A DNA stretch of 64,000 nucleotides, taken from contig NZ_OY762929.1 in NCBI RefSeq assembly GCF_963666675.1, positions 5,180,001 through 5,244,000 of the forward strand. Reading direction: 5' to 3'. The stretch's first letter is position 1. Every line of letters begins with the position of its first letter. This document shows, one piece after another, positions 44,998 to 54,075 of the stretch. Both the position numbers and the translations under genes were made by a program. The notes beneath the pieces were generated by a model. It was not told where the DNA came from, did no database searches, and saw nothing but the letters and a program-made list of their open reading frames with translations. Origin of the DNA: an uncultured Desulfobacter sp. (GTDB taxonomy: Bacteria > Desulfobacterota > Desulfobacteria > Desulfobacterales > Desulfobacteraceae).

Positions 44998-46779
44998 TTA
45001 AAACGGCCAGAAAAAAGGGATAAAAAGACCGGCCAGGACAATAACCATGATATTCAACGGCAAGCCCAGTTTGATGAAGTCCGAGAACCTGTATCCGCCG
45101 GGACCATAGACCAGAAGATTTGTCTGGTAACCGATGGGGCTGGCGTAACAGGCACTGGCACCAAAGCAGATGCCGATGATAAACGGCCTGGTATCAACGC
45201 CGAGGGAGACCGCCGTGGAGATGGCGATGGGAAGCAGCAGTACCGCTGTGGCATTATTACTTAAAATATGGCTGCAGACACTGGTCAAAAAAATGATGGC
45301 AAAAAGGATGATATGCGGCCCCATGCCTTGGAACAACTTTAAAAACGCATCGGCATAGAGCTCGGTGGCACCGGTTTTCTGCATGGCCAACCCCAACGCC
45401 AGTGTCCCGACAATCAGGAGAAGCACTTCGGCCTGGAGGGACCTGTAGGCATCTTTCAAACTCAGGCAGTGGGTAATCGTCATTAAAAAAACGCCGGCAA
45501 GGGCACAAATCATGATATCGCTTAAGCCTAAAGTGGCCGCCAGCACGACGGCGGCAAAGATGCCCGAGGCAATGCCGGCTTTCTGTTTGTCTATGATTGC
45601 ATGGTGGATATCCTCAATGAGTAAAAAGTCTGAACTGTTTCTGAGTTTATCCAACTTGTTCCTGGGGCACTGAACGAGGATGATATCGCCGATCTTGAGT
45701 TTTACTTTCTCTATTTTGCGATAGGAAAAGTAACTCATCCGGCTTCGTATGGCGATAATTCGAATATCTGAATCGTACTGCAATTCCGCAGAGATCAAAG
45801 GCTCCCTTAACAGGGATGAAAGCGGCGGGATAATGAGTTCCACAATAAGTTCTTCTTCGGGCTTTCCGCCAAAGGTAAAATCATCATCACCTTGAACCAG
45901 AGACAAATGTTTGGTTTTCAGACAGGAGATGAGATCCTGTGCAGCCCCTTTAACCAGAAGGATATCATCAGGTATGATGGTCACGTTCTCTCGGGATGGA
46001 TCGATAATACCGCCGTTCCTGAAAATCTCAACCACATCCAAGCTTAAATTTTCCTCGACATATTGACTGATATCCCGTCGCCCGACCAATGGGCTTTTTT
46101 CGGTTGCAATCAGTTCTGCAATGTATTTATTTTCCTTGCCTTCATCCAGCTCACATACAGGCCCGATCCGGCCGGGCATCAATTTGGGCGCCACAAAAAA
46201 CAAAAAAAGCAGACCGATCAGGGCGATGGGTGCGCCAATGCGGCCAAGTTCAAACATAGAGAGCTGACCATACCCTTCAATATTGGCAATGTCGCTGACA
46301 ATAATATTGGTTGACGTGCCGATCAGCGTAGAGGTTCCGGCCAGAATCGACACATAGGACAATGGAATGAGCAATTTGGACGGAGAGAAATCATACTCAC
46401 AGCTCATTGCCATGACAATGGGAATAAAGAGGACCACAACCGGCGTGTTATTGATGAACGCGGACAACACGGCAACGGCCACAAGAATTATGAGAAAAGC
46501 CGATTGCTGCTTTCCCCTGGAAAATTTCATGACCAGTTCCGTCAAAACATCAACGGCCCCGGTCCGTATAAGTCCGTGGCTCAATAAAAACATCGCCGCC
46601 ACAGTGATCACGGCAGGATTGGCAAATCCTGTCACAGCCTCTGCCGGGGTAAGAATGCCGGTCAGGGCAAGGAGAATCATGATGCCGATGGCGGTTTTAT
46701 CAACCGATATTTTTTCAGAAACCAAAAGGACCAGGGTGATAAACAGAATAATAGAGACCACAACAATCGGCACATTCAT
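44998..46779 (-). CDS. SLC13/DASS-type permease with RCK_C domains
   Basis: 593 residues, with an N-terminal block of membrane helices, two RCK_C/TrkA_C-type regulatory domains (about 205-285 and 300-385), and a C-terminal block of helices. SNNATAVLLLPIAIS and INNTPVVVLFIP are the paired re-entrant signatures of citrate/sulfate/arsenite-type secondary carriers. It moves an anion, perhaps sulfate or a dicarboxylate, with Na+ or H+. Two small frames with good ribosome-binding sites precede it. Confidence 0.9.
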   Translation of the reverse strand: MNVPIVVVSIILFITLVLLVSEKISVDKTAIGIMILLALTGILTPAEAVTGFANPAVITVAAMFLLSHGLIRTGAVDVLTELVMKFSRGKQQSAFLIILVAVAVLSAFINNTPVVVLFIPIVMAMSCEYDFSPSKLLIPLSYVSILAGTSTLIGTSTNIIVSDIANIEGYGQLSMFELGRIGAPIALIGLLFLFFVAPKLMPGRIGPVCELDEGKENKYIAELIATEKSPLVGRRDISQYVEENLSLDVVEIFRNGGIIDPSRENVTIIPDDILLVKGAAQDLISCLKTKHLSLVQGDDDFTFGGKPEEELIVELIIPPLSSLLREPLISAELQYDSDIRIIAIRSRMSYFSYRKIEKVKLKIGDIILVQCPRNKLDKLRNSSDFLLIEDIHHAIIDKQKAGIASGIFAAVVLAATLGLSDIMICALAGVFLMTITHCLSLKDAYRSLQAEVLLLIVGTLALGLAMQKTGATELYADAFLKLFQGMGPHIILFAIIFLTSVCSHILSNNATAVLLLPIAISTAVSLGVDTRPFIIGICFGASACYASPIGYQTNLLVYGPGGYRFSDFIKLGLPLNIMVIVLAGLFIPFFWPF

Positions 46780-46853
46780 CTCGTAAAAACCCTTTCTTTG
46801 TTTTCACCCCGACACTGCAAAAGACTTTGTACAGTGCCGGGGAAAAGCCACGC

Positions 46854-47039
46854 TCAGGTTAACAGCAACCTGCACTCGGCGTCCACTGAATCGAATCTGC
46901 ATGGACAATATAAATCGGCAAGCCCCTTATGCCAGGCACGACTTTTATTCATCGGGAGACTTGGACAAAAATCTTCGTCCTGGGATGTTTCCCGGGGGAT
47001 AAACATGTTCCACCATCTGTTTTCGCTATCTGATCTCAT
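46854..47039 (-). CDS. Small protein upstream of the SLC13 permease (61 aa)
   Basis: Start at the second of two ATGs (47039), 6 nt after a perfect GGAGG. Composition is protein-like: RWWNMF near the start, and two CPxxC-like spots (FCPSLP and YCPCRF) with four Cys in all. No family recognised. It ends 75 bp before the permease and may be a regulator or leader. Confidence 0.5.
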   Translation of the reverse strand: MRSDSENRWWNMFIPRETSQDEDFCPSLPMNKSRAWHKGLADLYCPCRFDSVDAECRLLLT

Positions 47040-47067
47040 CATACACCTCCGTTAATACTTTTTCCAT
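47026..47067 (-). CDS. Candidate 13-residue leader peptide
   Basis: AGGAG with 8-nt spacing precedes ATG 47067; the frame reads MEKVLTEVYDEIR and stops. The GGAGG of the next small gene lies inside it, so translation of the two could be coupled. Too short to prove. Confidence 0.3.
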   Translation of the reverse strand: MEKVLTEVYDEIR

Positions 47068-47141
47068 TCCAGTTTCTCCTTGTGTTGTTGGGGGCAGCCC
47101 TTGTGTGAATTTAAAAACCGCTTGATGCGATTTTCATCCGA

Positions 47142-47948
47142 TCAGATAGCGGACGCGGACCTGTTTATGAACACACAGGGCCGGCCGGATTCCGGATTTT
47201 TTCCCATCCGGACCGGGGTGTGATATACGGCCTGGATGTTTTCCCGGGTCAGGACCTGTTCCGGCGTGCCCAGGGCATGAACCCGCCCATTGTCTTTATT
47301 CAAAAGGACCAGCCCATCGGAATATTCAGCGGCCAGGTTCAAATCATGAATGACCATGAGCACGGTAAGGCCCAAGCTGTCCCGCAATCCGGAAATAAGC
47401 TCCAGTATCCTGGCCTGGTGGGTGATGTCCAGATGCGCTGTGGGTTCATCCAGCACAAGGAACGCAGGTTCCTGGGTCAGGGCCCTGGCAAAGGCTGCCA
47501 ACTGGCGCTCCCCGCCGGAAATCCGGTCCATGGTGGAATGGGCAAGGTGAGCAATGCCGGTGAGCCTCATAAAGTGCCGGGCGCGTTCTTGGTCATTCCC
47601 GGTTTCAAAAAACTGAAACGGTTTGAAAAACGGCAGGCGGCCCAGCAGCACATAGGCTTGAACCTGCATGGGTAAAGGCTCCTGGGTTTGATGCACCACG
47701 GCCATCTGCCGGGCAAGGTCGGCCCGGGTCTGGGCGGCGACGTCAGTTCCCTTGAGCACAATTTTTCCATTGAACGGTTTCAAATGCCCGCAAACCGTGC
47801 GCAGCAGGCTGGTTTTACCGGTGCCGTTGGGACCGATAATGGAGACAATCCGGCCTGACGGCACATCAAAACTCACGTTCGACAAAACCTGGCGGCGACC
47901 AAAGCCCAGGGAGACATCCTGAATTTTCAACAGTGGCGATGGCGTCAT
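47142..47948 (-). CDS. btuD: ABC transporter ATPase for corrinoid/siderophore-type import
   Basis: 268 residues from ATG 47948, overlapping the permease stop; a longer frame upstream is spurious. Walker A GPNGTGKTS, signature SGGERQLA, Walker B FLVLDEPTAHLD, followed by the H-loop MVIHD. It powers the BtuC-type permease encoded just before it. The gene context (CbiZ fusion, CbiK) favours corrinoids over iron. Confidence 0.9.
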   Translation of the reverse strand: MTPSPLLKIQDVSLGFGRRQVLSNVSFDVPSGRIVSIIGPNGTGKTSLLRTVCGHLKPFNGKIVLKGTDVAAQTRADLARQMAVVHQTQEPLPMQVQAYVLLGRLPFFKPFQFFETGNDQERARHFMRLTGIAHLAHSTMDRISGGERQLAAFARALTQEPAFLVLDEPTAHLDITHQARILELISGLRDSLGLTVLMVIHDLNLAAEYSDGLVLLNKDNGRVHALGTPEQVLTRENIQAVYHTPVRMGKNPESGRPCVFINRSASAI

Positions 47949-48952
47949 ATCTCCCCCGGTTTTCGGGAAATGGCCCAGATGAACACGACGCCCCCAATGA
48001 TACCGGTGATCACGCCCACGGGCAGTTCCAGCGGCGCGATCACGGAACGAGCCACCACATCGCACATCAGCAGAAATACGGCACCGGCCAGATAGGAAGA
48101 GAGAAGGAGGATTCTGTGATCCGGTCCGGTAATCAGGCGCATGAAATGGGGTACAATAAGGCCCACAAACATGATGACACCGGCCATGGATACCGAGAGC
48201 CCGGTTAAAAATGAAGCGATGAAAAAGATGCCTTTCCTGGCCCGGGCTGTGTTCACCCCTAAGTCGGCAGCCGCTTCTTCTCCCAGGGCCAGGGCGTTGA
48301 GATCAAAACAGAAAAAATAGGATAGAAAAAGCCCGGCCAGGGAGCCCGCCAGGGCCATGCGAATCAGGGTCATATCCGGTTCGTCCAATGATCCCATGAT
48401 CCACAGCACAATGGTTTGAAGGTCGTCAGACCGGGCCAGGGCCATGAGCAGCATGACAAGGGATGACGCCACATAGGAGATCATGACCCCTGTGAGCAGC
48501 ATCCGGTTGGAACGAATATGCCGGGTGCTGCGGTTCAGTCCGTATACCAGGAAAATAACCAGGCTGGCACCGGCAAACCCGGACAGTGGATAGGCAATGA
48601 TACCGATGACGGCATAGAGTTTGAACAAAATATTTACGCAGATGCCAAGAGACGCCCCGCCGGAAATCCCAAGGGTATAGGGCTCCACCAACGGATTTTT
48701 AAACATGCCCTGGAGCAGGGTGCCGGCAAGGCTCAACGCCCCACCCATGGCAATGCCCAGCAGGGTTCTCGGCAGACGGATTCCCATGAGGATACCGTAT
48801 TCTGGGCTGCCCGGCCCTGCGGCAATGATGCCCGGAATGTCAAAAAGACGGATATCGGCACTGCCCACGGACATAGAGAGGCCAGTGGTGAACGCCAATA
48901 GAATAACCAGGCCCAAAGAAAACAGACCCCAGACCCTGGCGCCGGCTTTCAA
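47945..48952 (-). CDS. btuC: BtuC/FecCD-type ABC permease
   Basis: 335 residues starting at TTG 48952, chosen because AGAAGGA is 5-6 nt upstream and TTGA overlaps the binding-protein stop. About ten membrane helices; RLPRTLLGIAMGGALSLAGTLLQGMFKNPLVEPYTLGISGGA is the family hallmark. Imports corrinoid or metal chelate with the ATPase at 47142. Confidence 0.9.
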   Translation of the reverse strand: MKAGARVWGLFSLGLVILLAFTTGLSMSVGSADIRLFDIPGIIAAGPGSPEYGILMGIRLPRTLLGIAMGGALSLAGTLLQGMFKNPLVEPYTLGISGGASLGICVNILFKLYAVIGIIAYPLSGFAGASLVIFLVYGLNRSTRHIRSNRMLLTGVMISYVASSLVMLLMALARSDDLQTIVLWIMGSLDEPDMTLIRMALAGSLAGLFLSYFFCFDLNALALGEEAAADLGVNTARARKGIFFIASFLTGLSVSMAGVIMFVGLIVPHFMRLITGPDHRILLLSSYLAGAVFLLMCDVVARSVIAPLELPVGVITGIIGGVVFIWAISRKPGEI

Positions 48953-49830
48953 TTGGGTCCTTCTGCAGTGCGTATTCCAGGGTGAATTAAACCCGCCACC
49001 TGCCCTAGGCCGGCTGCAAAACTCACCGGGGTGGGGTGGCAGATCACTTCCGGGTCGAGGACATGAATTTCGTTGTTTTTGACGGATGTTAGAAAAGGAA
49101 AAGACATCCATCGTCTCTTTTCAAATGCTGCGGCTTTTTTGCTGGACCCCATGGTGGCCACAAGGATGACATCCGGGTCCTGTTGGATGACCGCTTCCCT
49201 GGAATAGATGCCCGACGGGTGATGTTCCGCAATATTAATGGCATTGGACTGGACAACATATTCGTTGATAAACAGATCCTTGTTCACCGTATGAAGGGGT
49301 TTCAAACCGATCTGGATAAATACCCGCCTCGGGCGCAAGCCTGTAACCTGTTCGCGAATTTTGTCCACATCCGCCGAGGCCTGCTGCACAATGACCTTAG
49401 CCCGGGCTGTTTTGCCAAGGGCCGTTGCAATTTTCAGGGTAAGGGCGCACATCTGGTCAAAATTTTTGGGGTTGCGGATTTCCATGACACAAAGCCCCTG
49501 GTCGCGGAGAATTTTAAGCTGCGTTTCTCTGCTCAACGGCGAGGCAATCACAAGATCCGGTGCCAGGCTGATGATTTTTTCCACATTCATCTGGGTTACG
49601 GACCCGATCTTCTCTTTTTGGGCGGCCTCGGAGGGCACCGTACAATAGGAGGTGTCGGCAATCAGCTGGGCCTGGGCGCCCAAAAGGTAAATGGTTTCCG
49701 TGATAAACGGCGACAAGGAGACCACCCGGACAGCCGGTCCGGGCGATTGCCCTGCGGCCGAACACCGAACAAAAACAAGGAATAATACCCAGATCAAAAA
49801 CAGGTTAAAAAATTTAAGCCTGCCCGTCAT
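48949..49830 (-). CDS. btuF: BtuF/FecB-type periplasmic binding protein
   Basis: 293 residues with signal peptide (1-26). RVVSLSPFITETIYLLGAQ and MNVEKIISLAPDLVIAS, and ROR-like RRVFIQIG, are class III binding-protein motifs. It captures the ligand for the permease and ATPase. It overlaps the upstream fusion gene by four bases. Confidence 0.88.
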   Translation of the reverse strand: MTGRLKFFNLFLIWVLFLVFVRCSAAGQSPGPAVRVVSLSPFITETIYLLGAQAQLIADTSYCTVPSEAAQKEKIGSVTQMNVEKIISLAPDLVIASPLSRETQLKILRDQGLCVMEIRNPKNFDQMCALTLKIATALGKTARAKVIVQQASADVDKIREQVTGLRPRRVFIQIGLKPLHTVNKDLFINEYVVQSNAINIAEHHPSGIYSREAVIQQDPDVILVATMGSSKKAAAFEKRRWMSFPFLTSVKNNEIHVLDPEVICHPTPVSFAAGLGQVAGLIHPGIRTAEGPN

Positions 49831-51869
49831 TCGCTTTCATCTCCAATCCGTGCCTTGGCACCGGCCATAACGGCATTCAACGCTTTTTTGATCACAATGG
49901 GGATATCATGATCCCGGATCATATCCATGATATCAATGGGTCGTCCCGCAATTTTTTGCGCCATTTGTCCGCACCACAGGTCAAAGGCGTCAAGGGTTGC
50001 CACCTGCCCGCGCTCATAGGCATCGCTCAAGGATAAGGCGGATGCCATAAATCCTGCAACGTCTTTGTTCAGCAGCAGATGTTCCACCATGGCGTTGAAC
50101 TCACTTTTCTGCCGTTGGCAGTTGCACTGGGCATTGGCGGTGATTGCGTAAATGCTGATATTCCGCTCTTTCAGGCGCTGAATCACATGGCGGCCGGGTA
50201 AAATCCCGTTCTGTTTTTTCACCGCCTCTTTAACCCCAGCGTACACCGCCTTTGCAATGAGTTCTCCCATCTTGGCATGGCCCCTGGCATTGTCAATGGC
50301 GCAGCCCTGCCCTTGGACCACCAGGATATTGTCCGTGCCCGTACCCGTGGCCGCATGTTGCGCCCCGGCGTATTTTGAACGGATGTCCAGGTCTTCGAGC
50401 AGGGCGGTTTTGGCTTCCGTGGCTGAAATAACGGCCCGGGACATGGCCCTGGGGGTCAGGCGCATGTTGGTTAAAATCAAAATATTAATGGTCCCCGGCT
50501 CATAAAACATGCCCTCATCTTCGCCCATGCGCACGGCATTGGACATAACGCCTGCCGTCACCAGCGCCGTAACCGTCATCTCTTTAAATGTTTCGGTCCG
50601 GACCGCCAGATTGTCCATATCCGCCCCGGTCATGAGCAGGGCCGTGGTTTCGGCCTTTTTACCGATGGCACCGAGAATTCGGGAACGAAGGGAATTGATG
50701 CCTGCCAGATGCCCCGGCATCCAGGTGGGTGGCGGGGTGTAATGGTTGCCCACGGCCGTAATCTTATCCCGCCACCCTTCAAGGGTGGACAAAACGGTCA
50801 TGGGGAATTTGAAATCCACCACCAGGGTTTTGTTGGGATAATCAAACACATAGGCATTGACAATGGATGCCCTGGCCACATAGGGCAGATCCGTTGAGAT
50901 ATCCTGTTCAAGGGGCATTTCATCGATGATCCCGGATGGGTGAATATCATTTTTCGCATCGGCAAACGATTTTGTGTAAATCAATGAGGAAAGATAGGCC
51001 ACAAATTCGGCGGTATGCACAGACGCCCTGCAGGTCAGATCACAGGGCAGATAGTAGATCTGATGATTTTTCACGGCATCCACATTTTTCCACCCCGGCA
51101 TTGAAAAAAATTTTTCAGCCACCAGTTTGTCATCCCCGCAGCCGTAGATCACCTGGGGGTTAAAGCGGGTCCATTCGTCCAGGGTGACAGGCACAATGTT
51201 GCCTGTTTTACCGAAATCAGGGGCAAGGCCGCCTGCGGCCCGGATCATTTCTGCCTGGAACGTATCCGCACCCGGTGTCATGATATGTTCCCGGCCCATG
51301 AGCCGCATCACCCGTTTATGGGCTACCTTTGCCTTGTCCAGTTTTGCTTTGACGTGGGCCAGGGTATCCTTGTTCTGTGTCACAAGCTCCCGGGCCCGGG
51401 CGCCATGATCTGTGATCCTGCCAAGGGTTTTCATCTGGTTCCAGGCCTGGTCCAGGGAGGTTGTGTCATAAATAAAGACATTCAGCCCGGATGCCTTTGC
51501 ATCCGCAATGATCTGATCGTGAAACGAGGCGGCAATGAGCAGATCCGGCCGCAATTTTTTGACATGGACATAGGACGGATTAAAAAATCCGCCCACAACC
51601 GTTCGATTGTCTGATCCGGCCAGAGTAACATCATGGTAGGTCGCCCCTTTCAACCGGTCCCCGGCCCCGATGGCAACAATGATCTCCGATGCCGTGGGCA
51701 CAAGACTGACAATGCGTTGGGGCGGCTGATCAAAAACAAGGGTTGCCCCGGTACTGTCCTCTACCTGAATCCGGGCGTCGGCAACATTTACCAGGCAAAA
51801 AACCGCAACAAAATAAAGAACAAAAACACATCGGGTCCGGCGCAAATAGTCAAAATTTAAATGCATCAT
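49827..51869 (-). CDS. BtuF-like binding protein fused to CbiZ amidohydrolase
   Basis: About 680 residues from ATG 51869 (a TTG at 51878 is possible). Signal peptide (1-35), a class III binding domain (about 38-305; RIVSLVPTASEIIVAIGAG, VKKLRPDLLIAAS, GCGDDKLVAEKFF), then a C-terminal CbiZ domain (about 400-680) with VTALVTAGVMSNAVRMGEDEG and AATGTGTDNILVVQG. CbiZ removes the aminopropanol side of adenosylcobinamide during salvage and is usually cytoplasmic; here the signal peptide would place it in the periplasm. First of four overlapping genes with btuFCD. Confidence 0.88.
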   Translation of the reverse strand: MMHLNFDYLRRTRCVFVLYFVAVFCLVNVADARIQVEDSTGATLVFDQPPQRIVSLVPTASEIIVAIGAGDRLKGATYHDVTLAGSDNRTVVGGFFNPSYVHVKKLRPDLLIAASFHDQIIADAKASGLNVFIYDTTSLDQAWNQMKTLGRITDHGARARELVTQNKDTLAHVKAKLDKAKVAHKRVMRLMGREHIMTPGADTFQAEMIRAAGGLAPDFGKTGNIVPVTLDEWTRFNPQVIYGCGDDKLVAEKFFSMPGWKNVDAVKNHQIYYLPCDLTCRASVHTAEFVAYLSSLIYTKSFADAKNDIHPSGIIDEMPLEQDISTDLPYVARASIVNAYVFDYPNKTLVVDFKFPMTVLSTLEGWRDKITAVGNHYTPPPTWMPGHLAGINSLRSRILGAIGKKAETTALLMTGADMDNLAVRTETFKEMTVTALVTAGVMSNAVRMGEDEGMFYEPGTINILILTNMRLTPRAMSRAVISATEAKTALLEDLDIRSKYAGAQHAATGTGTDNILVVQGQGCAIDNARGHAKMGELIAKAVYAGVKEAVKKQNGILPGRHVIQRLKERNISIYAITANAQCNCQRQKSEFNAMVEHLLLNKDVAGFMASALSLSDAYERGQVATLDAFDLWCGQMAQKIAGRPIDIMDMIRDHDIPIVIKKALNAVMAGAKARIGDESE

Positions 51870-52540
51870 ACCATCCAAACCTCTGTGTCATATGCGGTCC
51901 GTGATTCCATAACCTGATTGCCTATACCGCCATTTAATTTATCCCATTCCCATCTTTTGGGATTATCCAGGATATATTGGGCAATGTTTTGATATTCATA
52001 GTCGTTTCGAATGATGTGCTCCCAATAATTGCGTTGCCACAACCTTATGTTGAATGGCTGCCATCCATGATGGTTAACCCCATCAATGTATTGTTTCATT
52101 GTTAATGATTTAAACCGCCCGACCACATCCGACAATGCCATCGACGATGGTGGACCTGTAGGGGCAACCCACTGTGGTTGCCCTTGTTGGGATTGGCCGG
52201 GGCCGTGTCTTTTATCTGGACGAGGGGAGGCAGGGGAACGAGGGCAGGCACAGGGGCCTGCCCCTACGGTTCTTTTGAGGATTCCGTGTATGTGGTTGGG
52301 CATGACTACAAATTCCTGGGTGATAAATTTGTCATAATAATCTGGTATTTCATGCCAAATACGGTCAACCATTCTACCCGCATCATTTAATACCATTTCG
52401 CCATCTATTATTTTTCCAAATAGATGCGCCCAACCTTGACTGCAAATAGTGATAAAATACAATCCCGCCTGAGAATAATCATATCCCCGCAATCGAATGG
52501 AACGACGGTGATGAATTTTCAGTGGATATGATTCATCCAT
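51866..52540 (-). CDS. REP-associated tyrosine transposase (RAYT) with an internal REP copy
   Basis: 224 residues. LRGYDYSQAGLYFITICSQ, the HUH motif NHIHGIL, and the tyrosine helix QYILDNPKRWEW define the RAYT family, relatives of IS200 TnpA that move REP sequences. The REP-like core at 52157-52267 lies in frame, adding GAGPCACPRSP...PQWVAP. The stop overlaps the start of the BtuF-CbiZ gene (ATGGTATGATG). Activity is not provable. Confidence 0.88.
   Translation of the reverse strand: MDESYPLKIHHRRSIRLRGYDYSQAGLYFITICSQGWAHLFGKIIDGEMVLNDAGRMVDRIWHEIPDYYDKFITQEFVVMPNHIHGILKRTVGAGPCACPRSPASPRPDKRHGPGQSQQGQPQWVAPTGPPSSMALSDVVGRFKSLTMKQYIDGVNHHGWQPFNIRLWQRNYWEHIIRNDYEYQNIAQYILDNPKRWEWDKLNGGIGNQVMESRTAYDTEVWMV
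52157..52267 (+). repeat. REP-like element, copy 4, inside the RAYT gene
   Basis: TGTAGGGGCAACC...GGTTGCCC at one end and GGGCAGGCACAGGGGCCTGCCCCTAC at the other, with about 50 unrelated bases between. Same hairpin cores as copies 1-3. Confidence 0.82.
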
Positions 52541-52563
52541 ATTGTATACTTCCCGGTGGAATT

Positions 52564-52947
52564 TTATGAATTGTTTACGGATTCGTCTGCTTGTTTTGCG
52601 GATATGATGGCGTTAATCAGCCAGGCAATGATCACGCCGCATAAAACCCCCACAGAATTTGCCAACAGATCCACCCACTCTCCATAACGGTTCACAAACG
52701 GTTGAATCAGTTCTATGGCGCCGCTGTATAAAATAAAAAACAGGCCGAATAGAATCCAATTGGCAGGTTTTCGCAGTGCCACCGGCAACATGAGCATGGC
52801 ATAGGCAATGAAATGGTGGGTTTTATCCGTGCCGGGAGTCGGCGGCAGAGCGGCCACCGGCAACAAAGACAAAATGGTGATGGCTGTTAACATCAAAAAG
52901 GTTAACGCTTTCCACCGCTTTTTTATCTCGTCTACAACTACTTTCAT
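52564..52947 (-). CDS. VanZ-like membrane protein
   Basis: 127 residues, four hydrophobic segments. DKTHHFIAYAMLMLPVAL and GAIELIQPFVNRYGEWVDLLANSVGVLCG are the VanZ-like signature with conserved E and D residues. Function of the family is poorly defined. It belongs to the minus-strand run from 54075. Confidence 0.88.
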   Translation of the reverse strand: MKVVVDEIKKRWKALTFLMLTAITILSLLPVAALPPTPGTDKTHHFIAYAMLMLPVALRKPANWILFGLFFILYSGAIELIQPFVNRYGEWVDLLANSVGVLCGVIIAWLINAIISAKQADESVNNS

Positions 52948-52982
52948 TTGAATTTACGTCCCAACCCCAAGGTGTTCTGATG

Positions 52983-53513
52983 TCAAATCCGGGCAACCAT
53001 CTCTTTTAATGCCTGCAATGATTTTGAATCTTTCTTTTTCTGGGATACATCTTTATTGGCATTTCTGATCAACTGCCTTAGACGCTGGCGGTCCGTATCC
53101 GGGTCGGCGGCCAGAATTGTTTCCATCAAGTCATCATCCCAGGCCAGCAGCTTGTCCAGCAAATCCTGGATCTCTTTATCTGCTTGTGATTCACTGTCCG
53201 GGTTGGGCGTATAAAGGCCCATGGGAGCGGCTTTTAACTGTTCAAGTGCCGCCAGAATGGGTTCCGGGTCCACCTGCCGCATCAGGGTACCGATGTATTG
53301 TCGGTGGCGCCGGCCCGCCACATTGGCGGTGATGGATTTTGCATCGACCAGGGCTTTGAACAGGTCGGGATCAAGGTCAAGCTGTTCAAGTTCATTGACC
53401 GCAAGCAGGCTTAATTCCTCCCCAAGCTTCTGGAGATTTTCGGCCATCTTTTTTTTCTTTGTTTTGCTTAGGGGACGCGGCTCATCGGGCGTGTTGTCTG
53501 GGGGTAAGGTCAT
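52983..53513 (-). CDS. darP: Ribosome-associated DarP/YjgA (DUF615)
   Basis: 176 residues. LSKTKKKKMAENLQKLGEELSLL, AVDAKSITANVAGRRHRQYIGTLMR-like and the C-terminal DRQRLRQLIRNANKD are DUF615 hallmarks. In Enterobacteria it acts in late 50S ribosome assembly. It lies 10 bp after an exonuclease gene and is probably co-transcribed. Confidence 0.9.
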   Translation of the reverse strand: MTLPPDNTPDEPRPLSKTKKKKMAENLQKLGEELSLLAVNELEQLDLDPDLFKALVDAKSITANVAGRRHRQYIGTLMRQVDPEPILAALEQLKAAPMGLYTPNPDSESQADKEIQDLLDKLLAWDDDLMETILAADPDTDRQRLRQLIRNANKDVSQKKKDSKSLQALKEMVARI

Positions 53514-53523
53514 GGGTCTGATT

Positions 53524-54075
53524 TTATATCTGTAAAATAGGTTGCAGGTTCACGGGCTGGTCTTGGGTTTTCACCCGGGTGCGGAAAAATGTTTCCTGGA
53601 TGATCAAGGCATCGGAACTGGCTCTGTGCCGGGTCAGGTCCATGGACGCGAGAATGCCCTCCTTGGTGCTGTGCCAGATCTCCATCTGGGGCTCAGTGAG
53701 GATGCATTCCAGGGGACTGATTCTGAAGGCCTGGCGGATACCGGCCTCGGAAAAAAGCCGGGTCACCCAGGGTTTATCGGTCACCCATCCATCGGAATAG
53801 ACGGTCAGGCCGTCTAAAAGTTGGTTTAATTCCCTGGCCACCTGGATCAGGGGTTTACCGTGTTTGATCAAAGAATCCCGGGAAATATTGTGGGTCTCCT
53901 GGGCGGCTATGTCCCAGTGGGTCCATCGGTCCGACGGAAAAATCAGGCTGCAATACCTGTTCTCACTTTCAAGGGCCAGTCCGATTTCGATGGGATAGGA
54001 TTCACAGCCAAAGCCCGAGGCTTCAACATCCACGATAAAGGGTCTGAACGGTTTGATATTTTTCTTTTTCTTCAT
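53524..54075 (-). CDS. DEDDh 3'-5' exonuclease-like protein
   Basis: 183 residues. FIVDVEASGF supplies the first D and E, VYSDGWVTDKPW the second D, and RHRASSDALI the H and last D. Typical compact DnaQ-like fold, but without a polymerase subunit nearby. It probably degrades RNA or DNA; substrate not predictable. Confidence 0.85.
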   Translation of the reverse strand: MKKKKNIKPFRPFIVDVEASGFGCESYPIEIGLALESENRYCSLIFPSDRWTHWDIAAQETHNISRDSLIKHGKPLIQVARELNQLLDGLTVYSDGWVTDKPWVTRLFSEAGIRQAFRISPLECILTEPQMEIWHSTKEGILASMDLTRHRASSDALIIQETFFRTRVKTQDQPVNLQPILQI

